Below, piece after piece: positions 1 to 7,652 of a DNA stretch of 13,736 bases. How positions within the stretch are numbered: the stretch's first letter is position 1; each line of letters opens with the position of its first letter. A program made the translations under genes and the position numbers. This DNA is from Methylococcaceae bacterium (lineage in GTDB: Bacteria > Pseudomonadota > Gammaproteobacteria > Methylococcales > Methylomonadaceae), in contig SXIZ01000297.1 in the NCBI GenBank assembly GCA_005779525.1, positions 1 through 13,736 of the forward strand. Reading direction: 5' to 3'. Below the pieces are notes generated by a model. The model saw only the letters and a list, made by a program, of their open reading frames with translations. It searched no databases and was not told the origin of the DNA.

Positions 1-469
1 ACTGCGCAAAACTGTCTGGGTAGGTTTTTAGATGTTCGGTTAAGCGCCCAGGGGTGGCGATAATCAGATCTTTCGCGCGTTTTAAATGTTGTTGCTGTTT
101 TTTAAAATCTTCGCCCCCGATAATCAGACCTATGTTGAGTTCGGTATATTCAGCCAGTTGCATCGCGACTTCTGCAATTTGTTGTGCTAATTCGCGCGTA
201 GGTGTCAAAATCAGGGCACCTGTGCTATCACTGGCATTTTGTAATAATAATTGCAGGGTAGGTAATAAAAAAGCCGCAGTTTTGCCACTGCCAGTCGCGG
301 CGCTGACTAAGACATCGTGGCCTTCTAAAATTGCGGGGATGGCCGCTGCTTGGACGGCTGTAGCTTCGTGGAAGCCTAGGTTGTTTGCTGCTTCCAGTAA
401 GGCACGATGCAGATTTAAGTCGGCAATCAGAATTGGGGTAGTGGGATCGTCAGGGGCTTCTATAGACAT
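1..469 (-). CDS. DEAD-box ATP-dependent RNA helicase, N-terminal part (3' end off window)
   Basis: Cytoplasmic RNA-unwinding ATPase of superfamily 2. The visible 156 codons carry the first half of RecA-like domain 1. The Q-motif glutamine is near residue 40 (AVQAAAIP), motif I AATGSGKT is at 57-64, motif Ia PTRELA at 90-95, the GG motif at 118-119 and motif Ib TPGR at 139-142. The DEAD box itself and the whole second domain lie beyond position 1, so the subfamily cannot be settled. The run QAAAIPAILEGHDVL recalls SrmB and RhlE types, which act in ribosome assembly or RNA decay. The ATG at 469 gives an N-terminus (MSIEAPDDP) of normal length before the Q motif. No Shine-Dalgarno sequence is visible ahead of it. 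It lies 44 bp downstream of the membrane-protein gene on the same strand and may be co-transcribed with it. Confidence 0.95.
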   Translation of the reverse strand, partial: MSIEAPDDPTTPILIADLNLHRALLEAANNLGFHEATAVQAAAIPAILEGHDVLVSAATGSGKTAAFLLPTLQLLLQNASDSTGALILTPTRELAQQIAEVAMQLAEYTELNIGLIIGGEDFKKQQQHLKRAKDLIIATPGRLTEHLKTYPDSFAQ

Positions 470-513
470 TAAGTTAAACACAACAGGGTAGATTGATCGG
501 GCATTATAAGGTA

Positions 514-1041
514 TTAATCCGTTGCCCTGACCAAATCTTCTGCGCGCAGTTCTAAAATGCTGAGCACGGCGTATTTAATCAACAACAAGCTGAGCAACGA
601 AGGATAAACTCGATAATGTTCAATTTGTGTCAGGCTAACCAGTACGCTGACAACTAACACCCCAGTGTGCCAAAAATTATGTCGCCCAAGTAGGGCGATA
701 TATTTCAATGACATTAAATCGATGGTCTCCGCCTGCAGAATAAACACTTTATGCACCAGCACGGTCACCAAACAAAAGAACAGAGGGAAAAAGAAGATCA
801 CGGGTGAGTCGGCATTAAAATTGGGCGGCCAGGTACTAATCCATACCAACACCGTACCGCTGCAAAACAATTCGTAACGTAAGGCTAGCTTTAATTTAGG
901 CCATGCGAGGCAGATACAGCTGACGACAATCAGCAAAATTCCTAAGTATTCGCAGTAGCTCGACAAAAAAAACTGTTCGAGGCGATTATGCGCATTGACG
1001 GCATAGCTGATCAGGAGGTTAAGGCAAATGAAAAAAGGCAT
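514..1041 (-). CDS. Small polytopic membrane protein of unknown function
   Basis: I do not recognise this family. The 175-residue product is very hydrophobic, with about four to five membrane segments (roughly residues 29-48, 55-72, 80-101, 122-140 and 146-164). Short polar links include KLKLALRYE, HKVFILQAETIDLM and LGRHNFWHTG. It has no signal peptide and no catalytic motif that I can name. The C-terminal tail (ELRAEDLVRATD) is charged and probably cytoplasmic. The ATG at 1041 has only a weak purine stretch (GAG) about 10 bases upstream. The gene sits 44 bp upstream of the DEAD-box helicase gene in the same direction. This suggests joint transcription but says little about function, since membrane proteins of this kind are not typical helicase partners. 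The long uninterrupted frame and the clear hydrophobic pattern make it a real gene. Confidence 0.75.
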   Translation of the reverse strand: MPFFICLNLLISYAVNAHNRLEQFFLSSYCEYLGILLIVVSCICLAWPKLKLALRYELFCSGTVLVWISTWPPNFNADSPVIFFFPLFFCLVTVLVHKVFILQAETIDLMSLKYIALLGRHNFWHTGVLVVSVLVSLTQIEHYRVYPSLLSLLLIKYAVLSILELRAEDLVRATD

Positions 1042-1356
1042 AAGGCTACTCGCATGCTTAATTGAATTAACACTGACACGCTGTTTTTGGGGGGCTCACA
1101 GAAACAACTTGTCATCTTAATCAGTCTTTTGTTACAGGCAATCAGACTAGCACAAAATTAAGTGAATTGAACCTTATTGCTTCTCTTCGCTATGTGAGGA
1201 CGATCTTTGTTTAAGGGAGCTTTGTCCGACGATAGGAGAAAAAGCCGCTGTTGTGTAGTGAGTAGCTCAAGAATAACATTTTTGAGCTACTCACCTAAAG
1301 TTCCTTAAGATAATCAGTATTCAAGCAATAGCTGATTGAATAAAGAATTTCAATGC
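1042..1356. other. Gene-free spacer between two minus-strand genes
   Basis: This 315-bp stretch lies between the end of the deacetylase gene and the start of the membrane-protein gene. It should hold the terminator of the former and the promoter of the latter. The only clear structure is the hairpin at 1258-1294, listed separately. I see no convincing -35/-10 pair for the membrane-protein gene and no RNA gene. Short frames here lack a start with a ribosome binding site. Confidence 0.6.
1258..1294. terminator. Perfect 13-bp inverted repeat, probable transcription terminator hairpin
   Basis: The arms GTGAGTAGCTCAA (1258-1270) and TTGAGCTACTCAC (1282-1294) are exact reverse complements with an 11-base loop. 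It lies about 60 bp beyond the stop of the minus-strand deacetylase gene, where a terminator would be expected. Neither strand has the U-tract of a classical intrinsic terminator, so it may act as an RNA 3'-end stabiliser or a weak terminator instead. Confidence 0.45.
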
Positions 1357-4300
1357 CTACTGCAACACAACATTATCAATAATTCCGCCCACACTGTCGT
1401 CATCACCACTTTGCTCTCTGAATTCCAGTTTATCTGCTCCGCCAGAACCTGCAACAGTATAGCTATAAGTGGTCAATGTGGTTGTCGTTGGATCAATCAC
1501 GGCTACACGGCTGTTACGCCACCAGACTTCTACCGTGTTGGTATTGCGACCAAATGTTCCATTCAAAAAGCCTTGTCTAGCGGCAACTTTAAGCGATAAG
1601 GTGTAATTTTTGGCTTGCGTTGTCACCGTTTGCACAATTCCTGTGTACCTCCCAAACGAAAAACTACCAAAAAGCGTGGTTTTGTTGGCATCCAATTCCA
1701 GCACTTCCACACCATCGGCTCCGGTCACGCCAAAAGCAGTGGCGGTACTCAGTTCGATCTTGTCTCCTGTGCCAACCCAACCAGGGATACTGGAATAAAG
1801 ACCATACGATCCAGCATTAGGCTGTTCAAAGCTGCCATTAACAATTAATGAAGTACTCACCGTGCCCGGAGTTAAACGGATATTGTCAAGCATTCCACCT
1901 AAGGTATCATCGTCTCCAGTTTGTTCTCGTAATTCAAGCAGGTCCACATCCCCCGAAGTTGTAACATTGAAGGAATAGCTAGTGAGCGAGGTATCTTTAG
2001 GATCAATGGTGGCAATCTTGCTACCACGCCACCAGACTTCAACGGAATTCGTGCTCAGTGCTGTTCCACTGCGAGCCGCAACATCTAAGGTTAAGACATA
2101 AGGCTGCGCCGCCGGAGTATTGATATATTGATAAATCCCGGTATTAGAGCCATTTCTGTTGGCATCCAATTCGACTACGGTGCTGCCGGTGGCTTTAGCA
2201 ACCCCATAAACAGCTGCAGGACCGAATTCGATTTGATCGCCTTTACCACCCCAACCAATAAAATTATTGGCTAAAGTATAGGTGTTGGTTGCGGGCTCTT
2301 CAAAGCTGCCATTCACAATTAAATCTGTAGTGATTGGATCGATTCTAATTTCGTGGGTATCGTAGTTACTAAATTTTATACCTATGCTCGTGTTGGAGAT
2401 TCTTCTGAGGATTCCGCCGTCACTCGCAATTTTGAAGGTGTTAACTGGGCCATTGAGGGCGACAACCACTTCGCCTTCGCCTTCAATTTTTGCAGTTAAA
2501 CTGGATCCATTGCCACTGAGCGTGAGCAATTTAGAACGCATGGGTAACGCCGTAATATGCGTGACATTATCTGCACTGGCACCTGTTTGGATGTTAAAAC
2601 TGCCGCCAGTCTGACTTAAAAAAACTTTGTCATTGTTATAGGCATACCAATTAGAGACTTTTTGAATCACTTGATTGCTAGGCAGATTTAAAGCAATGGC
2701 AAATTTTCCTACAACGGTTGAACTGGGGCTCACCGTCGCAGTAATTTGATTGCCAGTTTGGGTAACCAGCAATTTGGACTCTTTAAAGGCTTTGATACGT
2801 TGGGAGATATCCGCTCCGGTTATAAATTCACCGTTATCAGCTTGTGTTTGGGCTAATAAGCCAGTAAACATATTTAACGAGTATAAGCCACCGCAACCTG
2901 TAGATTGCAGTGATTTGCTGCTATCGCTACAAATCGTTGCAGCATAATCATGCCAAGGCCAATGAATAATTGGCTGGGAAGCGTGCTTGTTTAAACGGCT
3001 ATACTCATTTAACCAATACTGACCTGCTTCTACAGGGGATAAAATTTTATTGGTGTACGCAACAGGGTTGGAACCCGGTATGCGTAAAGGAATACCAAAT
3101 TCAATTAAGGTAAAATCAAAAGTTAAATTCGGACTTAAATAAACATTGGTGTCGTTTAGGTTATTGGGATTAGTGTATCTTGAGTCTTCTGGGGTTAGAT
3201 AACCGAAGGCACTCGGAAAGCCAGCGCCGATTACCGATGCCCCACCAGAGAGGTAATCTAGCGATTGTAAAATGGCTTGCGAAGTTGGCGTGGTTTCTGG
3301 TGCGCCAGGGACTGCGCCACCTCTAAAATTCAAGTTTTGCCAAGTAGGGTTCAGATTTTGGCCGATCTCATCCATCGATTGCTGGAACTCTTGTTGGATG
3401 GTGCCGAATTTTTGGCCTGAATCATAGTCGGCATAGGGTAAACGGTAAGTAATATTTGGATGTGAATAGGAATGCGTACCGATTTCATTGCCTAAGGCTT
3501 TGTAACGCTCGTAAAGGGGTTTTGAGTCACACTGAGCGGGTAATTTCGAGGTATCGCATGTCGGAGGGGGATTACTTGTCCAGACGGTTTTTTCGTCTGA
3601 GAAATTTACGTTACTGTCTAAACTACCGATGTTGATATAGTAAGATCCTACAAAATTATAAGTTTCTTTCCAGAGTTTGAGTTTATCAACTAATGGTGCA
3701 TCCACATAGCCCATCGAAAGATAGTCCGTGATGTTGTAAAATTTACTTTGATCCATATCATTGCGGGAAACGAATAGATTATTATTACGTCCCATTTTTA
3801 AACTGACGGGCAGATTGTCCTTACCGTAAACCACCCATTGCAAGGCTTGCCAAACGAGAGAGGTGTCTCCCAAGACATGTTCGGTAGCAAAGTGCACGTT
3901 GCGGGTGCCAGCATTTTCTATGGCTAGGGTTGCAGGTTTGTTGCCAACAGCAGGAATATTTTGGTTGACCAAAGTGGTGGTCGTTAATTCTGGAGCCGCC
4001 GCAACTGGAGTATAGTAGCTGGAATAAAAATATTTGTAGGCGTCAATCTCATTGCCCGATAGTATGCTTTCGCCAGCAGTATAGCCTTTCATCGCTGGAT
4101 GGCTGACATTGTTGGCCGTTAAATTAACCGCAAACGGTCCAATGCCACCTTCACGCGTTAAGTAAAGTAGCTGTTGCATGGCTTCATAGGGCGTATTTAT
4201 GGAGAAATGTGGGGCATCGTAATCTGGGTCGTCTTTTTGATAGCCATCTTTCATGACTTTAACCATTAAGTCGCCCGCACTGATGATCCCGATATGTAAA

Positions 4301-5646
4301 CCGTATTGCGCTAGGTATAAGTTTTTACGAATTTGGGCATAGCGACTTTCGAGTACACGATCCATATATGGAATGACCAGAGCATCATAATTCGCTAATT
4401 TATTGATATCGGTTAAATCGTTTTCACTCAGTAAATCATAACTTAAGCCAGCCATCATCGCTTGATGCTGCATAGCCATCACTAATTGTGCATAGTTCTT
4501 TTCTAAGAAAAGTTTCTGTTCGGCGACGGTCGGCAGTTTCTTACCCGCAATCGTCGTTTGATCAGGCTCTTTCAAAGTGCCTGGGGTGTAATAAAAACGG
4601 CTTTGGCTGGTTTCGCTAAATACGATACCCACCCGTTTGCTAGCGTCGGTGCGTTTGGGTAACACGTTGGAGGCTAATGGAAGTGTATACTGAATGTTTG
4701 AGCTATAAAATGCAGGGAAATACAGCGCATTATCATCGTTAATATCACCCAAGAGATTGATCGCTTTCGGGGTAGCATTCGGAAAAAGTGCCGCTGCAGG
4801 GATGGCATATTCAAGCACCGATTTATCGGCACTGTAGGCAAAATCAGTAATCTGGGCCAGCGGAGTGGTTAAGGTATCGCAATAGCCTTTAGTTGGGTCT
4901 GCGGGTACGGAAAATAACGTAGGCCCACTACCAACAGTTTTGATACTGGTACAAAATTCTATCCCCCCAAGTCCTGGTGTCGTATAAATGGGGAAACCCG
5001 TATTTGCATTCTGATCAGCATTGATCCATAAGGTAGTGTTGGCACCAATGGTTTTTCCGGTCGGAACTTTAATTGCAATGACATAGCTGGGAGTAGGGCT
5101 AGTGACATACTTGCCGTAAAGTTCAAATTTCTCAAGATAAGGTGGTTTTTCTAATGGCAGATTTAAACGCTGTGTAATATTCCAATCACTTAAATCGCCG
5201 TTTAAGATGATGTCCCCATAGTTGGTGGTAGCGGCTTCGGCGTTAGCGGGTAATAATAAGTCTCCGACAACACCCAACACCACATTTAAAATCGAGGTAT
5301 CGCTTGGAGTGCTATTGAACCCTAAAGATCCAGAAGCGTTTTTCTTGAATTTTTCGCGTAATTGCAGTTCTTGTTGATACAACTTATTTAAGTTATTCGC
5401 ATCAACTTTAGATTGGTCAGTAATTTTTTTCTGCAATGCATTGGCGTCTTCAATGCGTTTTTTCTCCCAATTAATAGGGGAGTTTCTGAAATTTTTTACA
5501 GCATTATCTGAACCATTATAGTCAAGCAGATAATCGCGGTCTGCTGTGCCATTATTTGGCTCTGCTAAAACAGCAGTGCTTCCAAGAACAGTACTTAATA
5601 ATAACCAAGGTAATATTGATAAGATTGATTTGTGATAATTGCGCAT
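1357..5646 (-). CDS. Large secreted multidomain polysaccharide deacetylase with tandem C-terminal binding domains
   Basis: Likely removes acetyl groups from an N-acetylated polysaccharide outside the cytoplasm; the substrate is unknown. Numbering from the ATG at 5646 gives 1429 residues. Residues 1-28 form a signal peptide ending AVLA. A helical, probably coiled-coil stretch lies at about 56-103. A beta-rich DOMON/CBM9-like domain (GDLSDWN, then LWINADQNANTG) lies at about 136-321. A Rossmann or glutamine-amidotransferase-like domain (VGIVFSE, then YDALVIPYMDR) lies at about 337-606. The NodB-type deacetylase spans about 615-905, with metal and catalytic motifs SRNDMDQ (D630, D632), THSYSHP (H725, H729), FRGGAVPG (R775) and IIHWPWHD (H895, H899). 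A beta-sandwich linker follows, then two NGSFE-type repeats at about 1109-1259 and 1267-1429. Paired cysteines fit an oxidising compartment. A TTG at 5658 would add four residues, but the ATG has GGA eight bases upstream and gives a cleaner signal peptide. The gene stands alone with no polysaccharide synthase nearby. Confidence 0.9.
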   Translation of the reverse strand: MRNYHKSILSILPWLLLSTVLGSTAVLAEPNNGTADRDYLLDYNGSDNAVKNFRNSPINWEKKRIEDANALQKKITDQSKVDANNLNKLYQQELQLREKFKKNASGSLGFNSTPSDTSILNVVLGVVGDLLLPANAEAATTNYGDIILNGDLSDWNITQRLNLPLEKPPYLEKFELYGKYVTSPTPSYVIAIKVPTGKTIGANTTLWINADQNANTGFPIYTTPGLGGIEFCTSIKTVGSGPTLFSVPADPTKGYCDTLTTPLAQITDFAYSADKSVLEYAIPAAALFPNATPKAINLLGDINDDNALYFPAFYSSNIQYTLPLASNVLPKRTDASKRVGIVFSETSQSRFYYTPGTLKEPDQTTIAGKKLPTVAEQKLFLEKNYAQLVMAMQHQAMMAGLSYDLLSENDLTDINKLANYDALVIPYMDRVLESRYAQIRKNLYLAQYGLHIGIISAGDLMVKVMKDGYQKDDPDYDAPHFSINTPYEAMQQLLYLTREGGIGPFAVNLTANNVSHPAMKGYTAGESILSGNEIDAYKYFYSSYYTPVAAAPELTTTTLVNQNIPAVGNKPATLAIENAGTRNVHFATEHVLGDTSLVWQALQWVVYGKDNLPVSLKMGRNNNLFVSRNDMDQSKFYNITDYLSMGYVDAPLVDKLKLWKETYNFVGSYYINIGSLDSNVNFSDEKTVWTSNPPPTCDTSKLPAQCDSKPLYERYKALGNEIGTHSYSHPNITYRLPYADYDSGQKFGTIQQEFQQSMDEIGQNLNPTWQNLNFRGGAVPGAPETTPTSQAILQSLDYLSGGASVIGAGFPSAFGYLTPEDSRYTNPNNLNDTNVYLSPNLTFDFTLIEFGIPLRIPGSNPVAYTNKILSPVEAGQYWLNEYSRLNKHASQPIIHWPWHDYAATICSDSSKSLQSTGCGGLYSLNMFTGLLAQTQADNGEFITGADISQRIKAFKESKLLVTQTGNQITATVSPSSTVVGKFAIALNLPSNQVIQKVSNWYAYNNDKVFLSQTGGSFNIQTGASADNVTHITALPMRSKLLTLSGNGSSLTAKIEGEGEVVVALNGPVNTFKIASDGGILRRISNTSIGIKFSNYDTHEIRIDPITTDLIVNGSFEEPATNTYTLANNFIGWGGKGDQIEFGPAAVYGVAKATGSTVVELDANRNGSNTGIYQYINTPAAQPYVLTLDVAARSGTALSTNSVEVWWRGSKIATIDPKDTSLTSYSFNVTTSGDVDLLELREQTGDDDTLGGMLDNIRLTPGTVSTSLIVNGSFEQPNAGSYGLYSSIPGWVGTGDKIELSTATAFGVTGADGVEVLELDANKTTLFGSFSFGRYTGIVQTVTTQAKNYTLSLKVAARQGFLNGTFGRNTNTVEVWWRNSRVAVIDPTTTTLTTYSYTVAGSGGADKLEFREQSGDDDSVGGIIDNVVLQ
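1360..1848 (-). repeat. C-terminal protein-domain repeat, copy 2 (NGSFE-type)
   Basis: This stretch encodes the last 163 residues of the deacetylase. It opens with LIVNGSFEQP and closes with REQSGDDDSVGGIIDNVVL. It is clearly homologous to the preceding copy, sharing VxELDAN, NxVEVWWR and IDP. The pattern fits a galactose-binding-like, DUF642-like carbohydrate-binding fold. That family assignment is an inference from motif style. This copy is about 12 residues longer than copy 1, partly because of an insert around GSFSFGR and FLNGTFGRN. Confidence 0.8.
1870..2322 (-). repeat. C-terminal protein-domain repeat, copy 1 (NGSFE-type)
   Basis: This stretch encodes about 151 residues from LIVNGSFEEP to REQTGDDDTLGGMLDNIRLT. 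It is the first of two tandem homologous domains and is joined to the second by a short linker (PGTVSTS). The acidic GDDD turn near the end of each copy could bind calcium. The pair probably arose by internal duplication, since similarity is also visible at the DNA level in the last third of each unit. Confidence 0.8.
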
Positions 5647-5740
5647 ATTTTTTTCCAAAAGAGCATGTATGCGAGCAGTTTAGCACGAAATAACTCAAGA
5701 ATTTCTCTAGGTATCTATGAGATCTCAATTGTGTGATGTC

Positions 5741-5767
5741 AATAATAATTTATTGTAAATTATTATT
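5741..5767. repeat. AT-only perfect palindrome, possible operator
   Basis: The arms AATAATAATTTA (5741-5752) and TAAATTATTATT (5756-5767) are exact reverse complements around TTG. It lies about 95 bp upstream of the deacetylase start and 310 bp upstream of the permease start, inside the divergent control region. It could be a regulator binding site or simply an AT-rich bend. It is too weak a stem for a terminator. Confidence 0.5.
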
Positions 5768-5978
5768 TAATAACAATAGGGTGTTGTTTTTATTGGGTTG
5801 GATTTGTCGACTGTGGAGGTGAATTGTAGGCAGGAAATCGGGCAATTTAAGCTGTAGTGAACGAGGCTGCACGTTGCTTATTTATGTCTAACGAAATATC
5901 TGCGCACGTTGCAGACCTTCACCTTCCAAACATTGTAACTTTTTTTCAAAAACTGTTCTAAATCCCTCTTATTGAATG

Positions 5979-6007
5979 CTTACACTGGAACTGCGCTACG
6001 TTATAAT
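5979..6007 (+). promoter_or_regulatory. Sigma70-type promoter candidate for the amino acid permease
   Basis: A perfect -10 TATAAT lies at 6002-6007. A partial -35 CTTACA (four of six consensus bases) lies at 5979-5984, with a 17-bp spacer. Transcription would begin near 6014, leaving a leader of about 60 bases before the permease ATG at 6077. Confidence 0.5.
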
Positions 6008-6076
6008 CCTTAAAACCTTAGTTTTGGTCGTTTAGCACTAATTGTGGACCTGTTTTACTTAACCAAGAGATGATTT

Positions 6077-7504
6077 ATGACTATGCAAATTTTTCGTACC
6101 AAAAAAGTCACGAGCGAAGACCCTATAGAACATCGCTTGAGGAAATGTTTATCGGCTTGGGATTTGGCATTTCTGGGGGTGGGGGCAATTATCGGCACCG
6201 GGATTTTTGTGTTAACGGGTATTGCCGCAGCCACACAATCCGGTCCCGCGGTAGTGCTATCTTTTATTTTAGCGGGAATTGCTTGTACATTTGCTGCGCT
6301 TGCCTATGCGGAATTGGCCTCTGCAGTCGGAGGATGTGGCAGCGCTTATGGCTATTCCTATGCGGCTTTTGGCGAGTTAGTGGCCTGGATCATCGGGTGG
6401 GATTTGTTACTTGAATACGGAATTTCCGTGGCGGCAGTTGCCAATGGTTGGTCAGGCTATTTTTGTAATGCCTTAGTAGCGATTGGCTTACCGTTGCCGG
6501 AGGCCTTAACCAAGGCCCCCAAATTGGGAGGATATATTAATTTGCCCGCCAGTTTGATTATTTTGGGACTGATGGGCTTACTTATTATGGGGACGAAACA
6601 AAGTGCCCGCGTGAATAACGCTATGGTGTTAGTAAAGCTGCTGACCATCAGTGTTTTTGTCTTGATTGCTGTGTTTAACGTTAATCCAGAAAATTGGCAT
6701 CCCTTTATGCCTTTTGGATGGTTCCAAACCTTACCCGATGGCAAAACCACAGGGGTGTTAGCGGGGGCTTCCATCGTATTTTTTGCCTATGTCGGATTTG
6801 ATGCAGTGTCGACAGCGACGGAAGAGGCTCGCGATCCGCAAAAAGATATTCCGTTTGGGATTGTGGCGTCGCTAACCTTTTGTACCCTTATTTATATTTT
6901 AGTTGCAGGTTTATTGACTGGGGTGGTGCCATATACTGATCTGAATGTGTCGTCTCCTGTGGCCCATGCGCTGAATCTCATTGGATTTAAAGGCGCATCA
7001 GCCATGGTTTCTACTGGCGTGATCGCAGGCCTGACGACGGTGATGCTGGTCTTATACTATGGATTAACGCGGATTATTTATGCCATGTCTCGCGATGGTT
7101 TGTTATCCAGTTTTTTTAGTGAAGTGCATCCGGTGACCCAAACACCTGTCAGAGTTATTGTCCTTTGTGGCTTGATTATGTCGCTGATTGCGGGATTTAT
7201 GCCGTTGGGTGATTTAGCGGAACTGGTCAATATCGGCACACTTGCGGCATTTGTGTTGGTGTGTTTTGGGGTGATTATGTTGCGTATCACTCAGCCGGAA
7301 TTATACCGCCCCTTTCGGGCACCTTTTAACCCGGTATTTCCCATCATGGGCATGTTATCTTGTGGGGCTTTGATGGCTTTCCTACCCGCGTTGACCTGGT
7401 TACGCTTCGGCGTTTGGTTATTGTTAGGTTTGATTGTGTATTTTGCTTATTCCATTCGGCATAGCAAATTGGCGCAACAACAGTCGCAGCAACATTTTTA
7501 TTGA
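6077..7504 (+). CDS. APC-superfamily amino acid permease (cationic amino acid transporter type)
   Basis: Inner-membrane secondary transporter that probably imports, or exchanges, an amino acid. It has 475 residues and about 12 membrane helices, the usual size for the CAT/YfnA-like branch of the APC superfamily. The substrate-binding unwound part of helix 1 is seen as GVGAIIGTGIF at 35-44. The helix-6 signature FFAYVGFDAVSTATEEARDP lies at 235-254. Further family marks are YAMSRDGLL at 335-343 and RPFRAPFNPVFP at 411-422. The ATG at 6077 follows AAGAGA with a 6-base gap. A second ATG at 6083 is possible but less well spaced. The gene is monocistronic: the deacetylase gene diverges upstream and ctaG converges downstream. 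Which amino acid it carries cannot be read from the sequence; cationic or small neutral amino acids are typical of relatives. Confidence 0.93.
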   Translation: MTMQIFRTKKVTSEDPIEHRLRKCLSAWDLAFLGVGAIIGTGIFVLTGIAAATQSGPAVVLSFILAGIACTFAALAYAELASAVGGCGSAYGYSYAAFGELVAWIIGWDLLLEYGISVAAVANGWSGYFCNALVAIGLPLPEALTKAPKLGGYINLPASLIILGLMGLLIMGTKQSARVNNAMVLVKLLTISVFVLIAVFNVNPENWHPFMPFGWFQTLPDGKTTGVLAGASIVFFAYVGFDAVSTATEEARDPQKDIPFGIVASLTFCTLIYILVAGLLTGVVPYTDLNVSSPVAHALNLIGFKGASAMVSTGVIAGLTTVMLVLYYGLTRIIYAMSRDGLLSSFFSEVHPVTQTPVRVIVLCGLIMSLIAGFMPLGDLAELVNIGTLAAFVLVCFGVIMLRITQPELYRPFRAPFNPVFPIMGMLSCGALMAFLPALTWLRFGVWLLLGLIVYFAYSIRHSKLAQQQSQQHFY

Positions 7505-7652
7505 TATAACCGAGCCGCCTCGAGCTGAAGTATTCTTCAATATTTAAGTGCTGTTCGGCAGTGATCGCTGGACAGCTTCTTAAACGCTTAATTCAATATT
7601 GACGAGTCGACTAAAGTTCGCGATGGCTTAAAAGAATTAAGCAAAGACCAAC

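Larger units (their letters stand above)
5647..6076. promoter_or_regulatory. Divergent intergenic control region between deacetylase and permease genes
   Basis: These 430 bp separate two genes that read away from each other, so the region must hold both promoters. Visible elements are an AT-only palindrome (5741-5767), two copies of GCACGTTGC (5869-5877 and 5904-5912, 35 bp apart start to start) and a permease promoter candidate (5979-6007). I could not assign a convincing promoter to the deacetylase gene. A 25-codon frame at 5884-5961 has no ribosome binding site and is not called. Confidence 0.6.

Noticed and set aside
54..491. 145-codon plus-strand open frame
   Set aside because: It lies fully over the minus-strand DEAD-box helicase, whose motifs are unmistakable. 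The plus-strand product is Cys/Ser-rich without any recognisable pattern.
5647..5740. Promoter for the deacetylase gene
   Set aside because: Several TTGA-like hexamers exist on the minus strand, but none has a good -10 at 16-18 bp, so no site is called.
5884..5961. 25-codon frame beginning MSNEISAHVADLHLPN
   Set aside because: It has a tidy start and stop, but no Shine-Dalgarno at the right distance and no promoter ahead of it. It is too short to support without conservation data.
7505..7652. Short hairpins between the convergent permease and ctaG genes (TGAAG/CTTCA at 7526-7539, GCTTAA/TTAAGC at 7626-7642)
   Set aside because: The stems are only 5-6 bp, with no T-run, and such matches are common by chance in AT-rich DNA. 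Either could contribute to termination but I cannot support it.
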